From: Methanocalculus sp. MSAO_Arc2
GTDB lineage: Archaea > Halobacteriota > Methanomicrobia > Methanomicrobiales > Methanocorpusculaceae
DNA length: 12,514 nucleotides
Assembly: GCA_003838065.1 (NCBI GenBank)
Contig: QZAC01000020.1
Span: 1 to 12,514, forward strand
Direction: 5' to 3'
In this document: positions 1-7,144 of the stretch, piece by piece
Numbering within the stretch: the stretch's first letter is position 1
Layout of the letters: each line of letters opens with the position of its first letter
Made by a program: the position numbers and the translations under genes
Notes under the pieces: generated by a model
Database searches by the model: none
What the model was told of the DNA's origin: nothing
The model's input: only the letters and a program-made list of their open reading frames with translations

Positions 1-356
1 TATCAGAGATTGACACTGTACTGAATTACCTGAAAACAGAAAAACGAATGGGATCCGACTCCCGTGTTATTCTGATTGAATCAAAGCGGGAGAGCGTGAA
101 AACCCAGGTGGACACCGCAAAAAGCAATTTTGAAGCAGACAGATTCCGTCTCGCAGAGACACAGGCTAACGAAGCCCTGAAAAGAGGGGGAGACGTTCTC
201 GCAGAGGCAAAGATCCTTCAGGAGGAGAGCGATTCGCTCCCCGCCTTCATCGATCCGGAAAAACCATTTATCTATATCGTCCTTGGAGCAGCCGCCATAC
301 TCGTGATTGGATTTGTTGTCATCAAGAAGAGGCGGACCTGGGACGAACTGGGCTGA
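1..356 (+). CDS. C-terminal part of a membrane-anchored protein of unknown function (5' truncated)
   Basis: The reading frame is open from base 3, so the gene begins outside the window; an internal Met at base 48 need not be the start. About 117 residues are visible. The first 80 or so are charged and helix-prone, rich in Lys, Glu, Ala and Gln, and look like a coiled coil or helical bundle. After a Pro-rich turn (PAFIDPEKP) comes one hydrophobic segment of about 20 residues, then a basic stop-transfer patch (KKRR) and a short tail ending WDELG. This suggests a protein anchored by a C-terminal membrane helix with the helical part outside the cell and the tail in the cytoplasm; that topology is inferred from the positive-inside rule. 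I do not recognise the family. A T9 tract (371-379) just downstream probably ends its transcript. Confidence 0.75.
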   Translation, partial: SEIDTVLNYLKTEKRMGSDSRVILIESKRESVKTQVDTAKSNFEADRFRLAETQANEALKRGGDVLAEAKILQEESDSLPAFIDPEKPFIYIVLGAAAILVIGFVVIKKRRTWDELG

Positions 357-626
357 TTATTTCACGTACCTTTTTTTTTCGCCGACAGTTCGTATGGGTG
401 CCTGCATGTATTCAGAGTGATGTCATTCTGTTTTTTTTAAAAAAAGTTCCAGGGATCCTCCTCGTGCTATCCAGCTGCACAAAAAAAAAGAGGCAAACTC
501 CCCTGTGGTTGCGTGGTCCAGAATGTCAGCGGTGTGTGATGCTTTTCGTATCCGGGACGTTGCGTGTGAGCTGTAAAAAAAACCAGAAGTGATGAGCTGA
601 TTCATTGGTCAAAAAACCAACAAATC
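357..626. terminator. Homopolymer-rich convergent intergenic zone, likely bidirectional termination
   Basis: This 270-bp gap separates two genes that point at each other. It has T9 at 371-379, T8 followed directly by A7 at 431-445, A9 at 481-489, A8 at 575-582 and A6 at 611-616. T-runs on the transcribed strand are the usual archaeal termination signal. T9 and T8 would serve the + strand gene ending at 356. The A-runs read as T-runs on the minus strand and would serve the gene ending at 627. Short ORFs here (398-592 and its minus-strand counterpart 423-605) have no recognisable protein features. No convincing RNA gene was seen. Confidence 0.6.
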
Positions 627-2237
627 TCATTCTATTCGCCTGAAGACATCATAATTGATGCTGCCCACCGGTCCCTCCCGGGTGAAGTAATACTGAATCA
701 GCCTGCCCTTCACCTGATGGTAGGTGACCCAGTAACTATGCCTCAGGCGTACCTTCTCATATCCGTTCAGTTCATCGTAGCTCGTGCGGTCATGAGTGAT
801 GATAAGATCATAATCACCTGCAAGTATTGCCGCTTCGTTTGGCCTTTCACCAACATACGTAAACGTTGACCACCGGTCACCCCGATAGTACCAGGGAAGC
901 GGCCAGTTTGTGGTGGTTGCAATGGCAACCCGATCGGATTCATCAATCCATTCCATGAGAAGACGGAGATCTTCGGAATTCTGGACCTGTACGATAGGTT
1001 CAGGTATATCTGCAGGAGTAAACGCTACATGCAGAGTCATCCCGAAAAGGAAGACAAGTCCAACAGCAATGATAGCAGTCTTCACACGATCGATCTGATA
1101 CACTGCCACAAAGACCATCGGGAGCAACTGGTGCAGGATGAGCCAGGGGACTTTCTCACCGATGTATGCATAGACTGCCAGGGATGTAACCATCCACCAG
1201 ATGGAAAAGCGCATAAACTCCACCTGTGGATCAATAGCAACAGGGGCCTCCGGGCGCCTGAAAGCTCCCTGGATCCGATGTACGAGTGGAAAACGTAATT
1301 GTAGAGTATCTTCAGATTGCCCGGAGATATTTTTTGACCGGATACGAGATATGAGTGTTCCCCCAATTGCAAAATGCAGAACACCAATTGCTGCAAGAAG
1401 GAGGATCGGCACCTCATAGAGGGTGAAAAAGACCAGGTAAAAGTACCAGGGCCCTCCAAGCCTCTCTATCCCATGCATTTCTGTCCAGTGGCCAATTGCC
1501 ATCTGGCCTGCCCGGAGCACGATCTCAGGATGTGCCCCAAATGATGAATAGAAGAGAGCCATCATTCCTCCGCCAATGGCTGCGGCACATACGATATCCC
1601 GTTTCCATGTTGGCGGGAACACAAGTCGCCGCGTCCAGAGAGCATAGAGAAGATAGGTACCAAAGATCACAAGGATGATCGGCATATTCTCCTTGCTCGA
1701 CATCCCAAGCCCTGCTGCCATCCCTGCAATAAGGGCATACCTGAGAGCCCCGGATTGAAAATACGCAAGGGCTGCCACAACCAGAAGAAGTGAGAAGAAT
1801 GCAATAAAGATATCATTTCTCAGGAACCGCGAGAAGTAAACCATACTCGGCGACAGTGCAAGAAATAATGCTGCATATACCATCTGCTTTTTGTCAAGAT
1901 ACTCCATTTTGTACAGTGGGTACACGAGAATAACAAGCAGAGTTCCAAGAAAAGCAGGGAGAAGCCTTCCCACAAGATCGGAGTCACCGAATACTGAGAA
2001 GAGTCCTGCAGTGACATAGAAGAGAAAGGGCCCATGGAAGACCGGATCATATATGTAGGTCCCTTCAGTCAGAAGCCTGTATGCAAACCAGGCATGCACC
2101 GCTTCATCATGGTGATAGAGCTTCAGATCAAGAAATGCAAACCGCAGTATTACGGTTACAAGAAGAATACAGATAAGAAGAAACTCTGGTTGAAGGAGTC
2201 GCTGAAAAAAGGGATTATTATCAGATGCGGCCTTCAT
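627..2237 (-). CDS. Agl23-like / TIGR03663-family polytopic membrane protein (GT-C-like, glycosylation-associated)
   Basis: The protein is 536 aa. It has an N-terminal membrane helix (about residues 19-35), then an extracellular-type loop with the motif HHDEAVHAW (42-50) and YDPVFHGPFLFY (63-74), then many further hydrophobic helices to about residue 410 and a soluble C-terminal domain of about 110 residues. The acidic DE pair in the first loop and the overall plan resemble GT-C glycosyltransferases such as the ArnT/PMT-like group. The early motifs match the archaeal TIGR03663 family, whose haloarchaeal member is called flippase-activity-associated protein Agl23. The likely role is N-glycosylation or lipid-linked glycan handling at the membrane; the substrate is unknown. 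The start lies 18 bp after the rpsJ stop, so it is probably transcribed with rpsJ and tuf. Its own ribosome site is weak (a GAGAGAG stretch). Confidence 0.8.
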   Translation of the reverse strand: MKAASDNNPFFQRLLQPEFLLICILLVTVILRFAFLDLKLYHHDEAVHAWFAYRLLTEGTYIYDPVFHGPFLFYVTAGLFSVFGDSDLVGRLLPAFLGTLLVILVYPLYKMEYLDKKQMVYAALFLALSPSMVYFSRFLRNDIFIAFFSLLLVVAALAYFQSGALRYALIAGMAAGLGMSSKENMPIILVIFGTYLLYALWTRRLVFPPTWKRDIVCAAAIGGGMMALFYSSFGAHPEIVLRAGQMAIGHWTEMHGIERLGGPWYFYLVFFTLYEVPILLLAAIGVLHFAIGGTLISRIRSKNISGQSEDTLQLRFPLVHRIQGAFRRPEAPVAIDPQVEFMRFSIWWMVTSLAVYAYIGEKVPWLILHQLLPMVFVAVYQIDRVKTAIIAVGLVFLFGMTLHVAFTPADIPEPIVQVQNSEDLRLLMEWIDESDRVAIATTTNWPLPWYYRGDRWSTFTYVGERPNEAAILAGDYDLIITHDRTSYDELNGYEKVRLRHSYWVTYHQVKGRLIQYYFTREGPVGSINYDVFRRIE

Positions 2238-2255
2238 GCCGCTCTCTCTCGATGA

Positions 2256-2564
2256 TCAGCCCTCAAGGACGATCTCGATGCCTATGTCCTTGGGTACCTG
2301 AATTCGCATCAACTGGCGGAGTGCACGTTCATCTGCATCGATATCAATGAGACGCTTGTGAACACGCATCTGCCAGCGATCCCATGTTGCCGTCCCTTCT
2401 CCATCCGGGCTCTTTCGGATAGGGACAACAAGGCGCTTTGTTGGAAGCGAAATCGGACCTGCAAGATTGACACCGGTTCGTTCGGCGATCTCACGGATCC
2501 GGGAGCAGACTGATTCAAGTTTTTTATAGTCGGTCCCGGTAAGGCGTATTCTGGCTTTCTGCAT
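2256..2564 (-). CDS. rpsJ: 30S ribosomal protein S10 (uS10)
   Basis: The protein is 102 aa, the normal length for archaeal S10. It begins MQKARIRLTGTDYKKLES and has the S10 hallmarks: an N-terminal beta strand, a helix with the VCSRIREIAERTG pattern, the loop segment GPISLPTKRLVVPIRKSPDGEG, and a C-terminal strand ending in an IEIVLEG-type sequence. S10 is part of the head of the small subunit. It lies 27 bp downstream of tuf on the same strand, the conserved tuf-rpsJ order of the archaeal str region. GGTGA six bases before the ATG is a good ribosome binding site and supports this start. The other usual str genes (rpsL, rpsG, fusA) are not upstream of tuf here, so this copy of the order is split. 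Confidence 0.97.
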   Translation of the reverse strand: MQKARIRLTGTDYKKLESVCSRIREIAERTGVNLAGPISLPTKRLVVPIRKSPDGEGTATWDRWQMRVHKRLIDIDADERALRQLMRIQVPKDIGIEIVLEG

Positions 2565-2580
2565 AGACTGTCACCGCAAT

Positions 2581-2602
2581 AGATGAGATGATTATCTCAT
2601 CT
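2581..2602 (-). promoter_or_regulatory. Perfect 9-bp hairpin over the tuf stop codon
   Basis: Bases 2581-2589 (AGATGAGAT) pair exactly with 2594-2602 (ATCTCATCT), leaving a 4-base loop. On the transcribed minus strand the loop plus the first stem base holds the TAA stop of tuf. There is no T-run after it, so it does not look like a plain terminator. It could set the ratio of tuf to rpsJ message, or act as a processing or stability element. Confidence 0.6.
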
Positions 2603-3872
2603 GTTTCGCTTTAATGTCAAGGACAATACCCGCAGCAATGGTGGTTCCCATATCACGGACCGCAAAGCGGCCGAGCTGCGGTAATTCTTTTGCCTTCTCT
2701 ATGACGAGGGGACGGGTGGGGACGATCTTGACAATTGCGGCATCGCCTGCTTTCAGAAACGCCGGATTCTCCTCTTTAACCTCACCGCTGCGGGGGTCAA
2801 GCTTCTTCTGAAGTTCAAGGAAGGTACATGCGACCTGTGCGGTGTGGCAGTGGAATACCGGGGTATATCCAACTGAAAGAACACTTGGATGCTGAAGCAC
2901 CACGACCTGGGCGGTAAACTCCTCGGCAACTGTTGGGGGGTTGTCCACGGGGCCACAAACGTCGCCACGGCGGATATCATTCTTTGCAATACCGCGCACG
3001 TTGAATCCGACGTTGTCGCCTGGTCCTGCCTGTGGGTGCTCTTCATGATGCATCTCGATGGACTTGACCTCGCCTTCCTTGTTTGCAGGCATGAACGAGA
3101 CCTTCATTCCCTTCTTCAGGACACCGGTTTCAACACGGCCCACCGGAACGGTACCAATACCGGAGATGGTATAGACATCCTGGATCGGAAGACGGAGTGG
3201 CTTGTCTGTGGGTTTCTCCGGCTCTTTCAGGGTGTCAAGAGCTTCAAGGAGTGTCGGACCTTTATACCATGGAGTCTGCTCAGGTGAGAGCTTCGAGACA
3301 TTTACACCGGTAAATGAGCTCATTGGAATAAAGAGCGTGTCATCGGGTTTGTACCCGACCATCTTAATAAGATCTGAGAGCTGTTTTTTGACTTCCGCAA
3401 ACCGCTTCTCATCGTATTTCACTGCATCCATCTTGTTGACAGAAATGATCAGCTGGTTGATACCAAGGGTGCGTGCAAGGAAGACGTGCTCTTTGGTCTG
3501 TTCCATCGGGCCATCAGGTGCTGCAACAACAAGCACCGCTGCATCTGCCTGGGACGCACCGGTGATCATATTCTTGACAAAGTCACGGTGGCCGGGGCAG
3601 TCGACAACGGTAAAGTAGTACTTCGCAGTGTCGAAGCGCTTGTGCGCGATATCAATGGTGATACCACGGTCACGCTCTTCTTTGAGATTATCCATCACCC
3701 ATGCAAACTCAAAGGAGCCCTTGCCCTTTGACTCAGCTTCTTTCTTATACGAGTCGATGACGTGCTGGGCCACACTGCCGGTCTCGTAGAGAAGGCGACC
3801 GACAGTGGTTGACTTTCCGTGGTCAATGTGGCCGATAACGGCTAAATTCATATGTGGCTTTTCTGCTGCCAT
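2592..3872 (-). CDS. tuf: Translation elongation factor 1-alpha (aEF-1A, EF-Tu homologue)
   Basis: This GTPase brings aminoacyl-tRNA to the ribosome. The chosen product is 426 aa, the usual archaeal length. G-motifs are intact: GHIDHGKST (residues 14-22), GITIDIAH with the switch Thr (70-77), DCPGH (91-95) and NKMD (146-149). Domains 2 and 3 follow in the normal order, with the typical GTVPVGRVETG and GDAAIVKI segments. The frame is open up to 3986 and could give 38 more residues, but the ATG at 3872 is the right start: GGAGG lies just upstream at good spacing, the family starts there, and the extension is encoded by promoter and leader DNA. A TATA box at 3950-3957 lies upstream. rpsJ and the Agl23-like gene follow closely and probably share the transcript. 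Confidence 0.98.
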   Translation of the reverse strand: MAAEKPHMNLAVIGHIDHGKSTTVGRLLYETGSVAQHVIDSYKKEAESKGKGSFEFAWVMDNLKEERDRGITIDIAHKRFDTAKYYFTVVDCPGHRDFVKNMITGASQADAAVLVVAAPDGPMEQTKEHVFLARTLGINQLIISVNKMDAVKYDEKRFAEVKKQLSDLIKMVGYKPDDTLFIPMSSFTGVNVSKLSPEQTPWYKGPTLLEALDTLKEPEKPTDKPLRLPIQDVYTISGIGTVPVGRVETGVLKKGMKVSFMPANKEGEVKSIEMHHEEHPQAGPGDNVGFNVRGIAKNDIRRGDVCGPVDNPPTVAEEFTAQVVVLQHPSVLSVGYTPVFHCHTAQVACTFLELQKKLDPRSGEVKEENPAFLKAGDAAIVKIVPTRPLVIEKAKELPQLGRFAVRDMGTTIAAGIVLDIKAKQMR

Positions 3873-3949
3873 TCTCAATCCTCCACTCATAGAGAGACGG
3901 TAAAGCGTACAGTCTATCCAATGCGAGTATACTAGATTGGAATGAGAAC

Positions 3950-3957
3950 TATATAAA
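3950..3957 (-). promoter_or_regulatory. Archaeal TATA box (box A) for the tuf-rpsJ transcript
   Basis: On the minus strand this reads TTTATATA, a near-consensus archaeal TATA box. Transcription should start about 25 bases further on, near 3926, giving a leader of roughly 50 bases that contains the GGAGG ribosome site for tuf. The start point is inferred. Confidence 0.7.
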
Positions 3958-4030
3958 ATATATCTCTTTTTGCCTCTAAATCTCAAAAGAAACGATACAA
4001 TGATGAACTACGCACACCTATTCACACCTC

Positions 4031-4336
4031 ATGAAGACGTTGACGTTCATTCGAGGCCCAAACGACCGCATCACTGTTGAGTGCGCGACAGGTGAAGTCC
4101 CGATCCATACCCGGTGCGCCTATTGCAGGCACTGCGCCGGCATTCGAATCGGAAAGAGGATCACCCCATCACCCATTGTTCAGGCATATAAAAAGGTCAA
4201 ACATGGCCGGGCAGCAGATGAGGAACTGCTCAATGCCGGTATGATGTTTAATACTCTTGTCTCAGATCCCCGCGCAGAGGCAATTGAATGCGCCGATGAG
4301 AAAGAGACCGGGTATGCCAGGATAACTACCAGATAA
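4031..4336 (+). CDS. Small cysteine-motif protein of unknown function
   Basis: The protein is 101 aa and I do not recognise it. Residues 29-35 (CAYCRHC) form a CX2CX2C cluster, with two more cysteines at 18 and 87, so zinc or iron-sulfur binding is possible. The N-terminal 25 residues look like beta strands (TLTFIRGPNDRITVEC), and a basic stretch follows the cluster. The rest is mixed and soluble; no membrane segment is seen. An in-frame stop at 4004-4006 limits how far upstream it can start. No Shine-Dalgarno sequence precedes the ATG, so the message may be leaderless, but no clear TATA box was found. It diverges from tuf and converges on cobS with an 8-bp gap. Nothing in the sequence ties it to either neighbour's function. 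Confidence 0.7.
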   Translation: MKTLTFIRGPNDRITVECATGEVPIHTRCAYCRHCAGIRIGKRITPSPIVQAYKKVKHGRAADEELLNAGMMFNTLVSDPRAEAIECADEKETGYARITTR

Positions 4337-4344
4337 TACAGGGG

Positions 4345-5070
4345 CTATACCAGAACAAACACCATTGAAAGGAGGGCAACAGCCCGGACTATTTCATTGG
4401 CGGCCCCAACAATATCCCCGTTGATCCCTCCAAACAACCGGTCTGCACCAAAAAGAAGCACCAATGTGGCGACTGACGCTCCAAAAAGTCCTGACACAAC
4501 GACTATGCCGGGAACCGGAAGAAGAAACAATGGCACTGTCAGGAGCCATGCAGGAGCCACAAACCATGGCCGTGTCCGCCAGTAGAGGTAACTATGAATC
4601 CCCTCATGAAACGGGCGTCCAAGGGCTGTGAGCGACGCCATTGAGGCCTTTGCAGAGACTTCTGCTATCAGAACCGCAAGGGGTATGAATGCAAGGGACG
4701 CAAGAGACCCAAATGAGATGAGGGTGATGGTAAGCCCCAGTGCGACACCGCCGGTCCCCACCTGCCGGTCGAGGAGTGCGCGGGTCCGTGCCTCCCTGCT
4801 CCCATGAGCCATCAGACCGTCGCCCATGTCCAGCAGACCATCAAAATGGTTGCATCCGGAGACCAGGAAGAGAATACCAAGAGCGACCGCTGCAGCTGCC
4901 AGGGAATCCGGGATGATGAGAAGTGGTATGGCTGCCATCCCTCCGATCAGATATCCGGCAACCGGATAGAGGTAGGACCGTTTCGCAAACTCCTCGAAAT
5001 CTGCAGAACGACCGGACGGCAGGATCGTGGTCCACTGGAGAAGTGCGAAAAATGCCGCAATAACGCTCAT
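4345..5070 (-). CDS. cobS: Adenosylcobinamide-GDP ribazoletransferase (cobalamin synthase) CobS
   Basis: CobS joins activated AdoCbi-GDP to alpha-ribazole or alpha-ribazole-phosphate, the last ring-to-tail step of cobamide synthesis, in the membrane. The 241-aa product is of normal length. The family signature is intact: CNHFDGLLDMGDGLMAHG with the following REARTRALLDRQVGTGG (residues about 73-108), and GGINGD near the C terminus (214-219). The acidic and His residues in the first block are the expected Mg2+/substrate site. Several hydrophobic helices surround these motifs, as expected for an integral membrane enzyme. Its ATG overlaps the cobZ stop by 4 bp, so the two are translationally coupled. 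The gene order cobZ-cobS fits a direct functional link, since CobZ acts on the phosphate carried by the CobS substrate or product. Confidence 0.96.
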   Translation of the reverse strand: MSVIAAFFALLQWTTILPSGRSADFEEFAKRSYLYPVAGYLIGGMAAIPLLIIPDSLAAAAVALGILFLVSGCNHFDGLLDMGDGLMAHGSREARTRALLDRQVGTGGVALGLTITLISFGSLASLAFIPLAVLIAEVSAKASMASLTALGRPFHEGIHSYLYWRTRPWFVAPAWLLTVPLFLLPVPGIVVVSGLFGASVATLVLLFGADRLFGGINGDIVGAANEIVRAVALLSMVFVLV

Positions 5071-5510
5071 TGACCGTCACTGTAGAGTTTTGATGTACAT
5101 CCGGCGATCAAGCCAGCCACCGCATCGTCCATGAATGGCCCAAGAAGAGAGAGGATGCCAGGTTTTGACTGATCATACCTGGTGAACTCAAACCGGGCAT
5201 ATGTTCCGGCGATGATCTCTGCGATCGCCATACCGATGATCTCGTCAGCCAGGAGAAAGACAGGATCATCGGCAATCTCTGAATACTCCCGCTTTGAATA
5301 GAGTTCCTCTTCAAGCAGAATCGCTCCGAGAAGGAGGGCCGAGACATTTGGATCATTGAGAGCATGTCTGATATTCTTTTCAAGCACCAGCCTGCCCTCT
5401 TCATGCGAGAGTCCATGAGGGACATACAGCTCCATCCCTGCATCCAGCATAGCATCTATATCGGCTCCAAGCTCATCCAGACGTTCCATAATTTCAAACA
5501 TAACGATCAT
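5067..5510 (-). CDS. cobZ: Alpha-ribazole phosphatase CobZ (PgpA-related)
   Basis: The protein is 147 aa. CobZ is the archaeal replacement for bacterial CobC and removes the 5'-phosphate from alpha-ribazole-phosphate or the assembled cobamide-phosphate; its fold is related to phosphatidylglycerophosphatase A. The C-terminal block LLGPFMDDAVAGLIAG (about residues 122-137), with the Asp pair 128-129, is the typical PgpA/CobZ signature. The adjacent cobS and nearby cobT favour CobZ over a lipid phosphatase. Starts at Met1, Met4 (5501) or Met8 (5489) are possible and none has a Shine-Dalgarno sequence. A TATA-like TTATGTAT on the minus strand (5529-5536) lies about 25 bases from the 5510 start, which would make the message leaderless. 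cobZ diverges from cobT. Confidence 0.88.
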   Translation of the reverse strand: MIVMFEIMERLDELGADIDAMLDAGMELYVPHGLSHEEGRLVLEKNIRHALNDPNVSALLLGAILLEEELYSKREYSEIADDPVFLLADEIIGMAIAEIIAGTYARFEFTRYDQSKPGILSLLGPFMDDAVAGLIAGCTSKLYSDGQ

Positions 5511-5540
5511 TAACTTTGAAGCACGCCATACATAACCTCT
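5511..5540. promoter_or_regulatory. 30-bp divergent promoter region between cobZ and cobT
   Basis: Only 30 bp separate the two start codons. On the minus strand, TTATGTAT (5529-5536) is placed to give a leaderless cobZ transcript. For cobT only a weak A/T-rich element (around 5508-5517) is seen at the matching distance. Neither gene has a Shine-Dalgarno sequence, which agrees with leaderless starts. The core promoters would overlap each other's 5' ends. Confidence 0.4.
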
Positions 5541-6551
5541 ATGTCATTTCTGTCAGGTGAGATCACATTTTCACCAAAAAGGCCAGTATTCACTTCAATT
5601 CTCGCAAACACCCGTCTTTCAAAAGTACCGGGCATTTCAGGTGCTGGCCCCTCACCTGAAAAGACCGTATTCACCCCGATCCTTGATGCCGAACTCATTG
5701 CTCAGGGTGCGATCACCAGTATGCCCACACTCCCCGATACTCCGACAGGATGCCCGACTCCGGCTGTAATCACCCTGGCGATGATGAGGCTGACCGGCCT
5801 CTCCCCCCTCTTCATCAATGCAGGGCTTGAACATACGCCGACAATACCAACCTATGACCTGTACGGCCGCCCGGGGGGCGATCCAAGAACAGAGGATGCG
5901 GTTGTGAATGCTGAAGCGCTATTTGAAAGAGGAAAAGCAATCGGCTCATTTCTCTCATCATTAGCTGACATGCTTGTCATTGGAGAATGTGTCCCCGGAG
6001 GTACCACAACCGCACTCTGTGTTCTTCGTGGTCTTGGGTATTCGGCCCGTGTTTCAAGCAGTTTCATCAAGAACCCCCATTCCAGAAAAGAAGAGATTGC
6101 AGATGTGGTTGTCGGGAGGGTGGAGAATGCAGGTCTCACTGCACCCCTTGACATTGTGCGGGCCGCAGGCGATCCGATGATGCCTGCTGCAGCCGGTATG
6201 ATCGCCGGTTTCTCAGGTGAAATTGTGCTTGCCGGAGGAACACAGATGCTGGCTGTTGCAGCAGTTGTAAAAGGGCTTGGGCTGCGGCTCCCGGGGATTG
6301 CAACAACAGTCTACATTAAAAATGACGGATCTGCCAACTTTGCCGAGACCGCGCATGCAATCGGCATCTCTACAGTGTATGTAGATCCAAATTTCGGAGC
6401 ATTCAACCACGCTGGCCTTGCCAGGTACTGTATCGGAGAAGTGAAGGAGGGGATGGGGGCAGGTGGTGCAATGTATCTTGCAGCTGCAATGGGCTATGCC
6501 CCGCTTGAGATCAAAGAGGCTGTTCTCAAAACAGTATCGACCTACTCCTGA
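5541..6551 (+). CDS. cobT: CobT-like nicotinate-nucleotide:base phosphoribosyltransferase (TIGR00303 family)
   Basis: The protein is 336 aa, the usual length for the archaeal CobT-like family. CobT transfers phosphoribose from nicotinate mononucleotide to the lower-ligand base and so makes alpha-ribazole-phosphate, the substrate used by CobS. Visible family features are INAGLEHTPTIPTYDL (about 92-107), GECVPGGTTTALCVL (148-162), a long Gly/Ala-rich Rossmann-like middle with EIVLAGGTQMLAVAA, and a C-terminal GMGAGGAMYLAAAMGYA block. No signal peptide or membrane helix is apparent. In this archaeal family the accepted base may not be dimethylbenzimidazole; the sequence does not settle that. It diverges from cobZ-cobS, so the three genes form a compact cobamide tail-assembly locus. 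No Shine-Dalgarno sequence precedes the ATG. guaAA follows after 38 bp. Confidence 0.92.
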   Translation: MSFLSGEITFSPKRPVFTSILANTRLSKVPGISGAGPSPEKTVFTPILDAELIAQGAITSMPTLPDTPTGCPTPAVITLAMMRLTGLSPLFINAGLEHTPTIPTYDLYGRPGGDPRTEDAVVNAEALFERGKAIGSFLSSLADMLVIGECVPGGTTTALCVLRGLGYSARVSSSFIKNPHSRKEEIADVVVGRVENAGLTAPLDIVRAAGDPMMPAAAGMIAGFSGEIVLAGGTQMLAVAAVVKGLGLRLPGIATTVYIKNDGSANFAETAHAIGISTVYVDPNFGAFNHAGLARYCIGEVKEGMGAGGAMYLAAAMGYAPLEIKEAVLKTVSTYS

Positions 6552-6589
6552 AGAGATAAGAGGGATTACACCACAGTACTATTTCGAAT

Positions 6590-7144
6590 ATGCTACCCAT
6601 CTATGTCGTCAATAACTTCGGCCAATTCAACCATCTCATTCACAGGATGCTCCGGGACCTTGATATCGAGGTGAAGATGGTCCCAAATACAACACCCCCG
6701 ACCGAAATGGGGAATGCCTGCCGGGGTATCATCCTGGGGGGAGGACCGAGTATTGATCGTACTGGAAGGTGTAGAGACTATCTCGAACTCGATATCCCGG
6801 TCCTCGGAATATGCCTTGGCCACCAGCTGATCGCAGAGACGCTCGGAGGCGAGATTGGCCCGGGCACACAGGGAGGGTACGGCGGAATTGATATCACCAT
6901 TCATAATAGAGACAGAATTCTCTCCGGGTATCCAGATAACATTCATGTCTGGGCATCACATGCTGATGAGGTGAAGCGGCTTCCTCATGGCTTTACTACC
7001 CTGGCATCCTCTTCAATCTGCGAAATCGAAGCAATGGCATCTGAAAATAAGCGCATCTACGGTCTCCAGTGGCACCCCGAAGTGAGTCATACCGAGAACG
7101 GGAAGCTGGTATATGAGAATTTTCACCGGATATGTATGGAATAA
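6590..7144 (+). CDS. guaAA: GMP synthase [glutamine-hydrolysing], glutaminase subunit A
   Basis: The protein is 184 aa, the size of the separate archaeal GATase subunit. It releases ammonia from glutamine for the ATP-pyrophosphatase subunit that converts XMP to GMP. The class I amidotransferase triad is intact: Cys75 in GICLGHQ, with His162 and Glu164 in WHPE. The oxyanion-type loop GGGPS (50-54) and the conserved WASHADEV segment (121-128) are present. In archaea the second subunit (GuaB-type PPase domain) is a separate gene, and it is not in this window. No Shine-Dalgarno sequence is seen. The stop codon overlaps the start of the next gene by 13 bp, so the two are very likely co-transcribed. 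Confidence 0.96.
   Translation: MLPIYVVNNFGQFNHLIHRMLRDLDIEVKMVPNTTPPTEMGNACRGIILGGGPSIDRTGRCRDYLELDIPVLGICLGHQLIAETLGGEIGPGTQGGYGGIDITIHNRDRILSGYPDNIHVWASHADEVKRLPHGFTTLASSSICEIEAMASENKRIYGLQWHPEVSHTENGKLVYENFHRICME

Noticed and set aside
398..605. Short ORFs in the homopolymer-rich gap on both strands
   Set aside because: Composition is set by A/T runs and odd Cys/Lys/Phe strings, there is no ribosome site, and no family is recognisable.
1029..1459. Open frames opposite and out of frame with the Agl23-like gene
   Set aside because: They are shadows of a well-supported membrane-protein gene and show no domain features of their own.
3873..3986. N-terminal extension of EF-1alpha by 38 residues from the ATG at 3986
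   Set aside because: The stretch contains the TATA box, the leader and the GGAGG ribosome site for the ATG at 3872, and the family starts at the shorter position.
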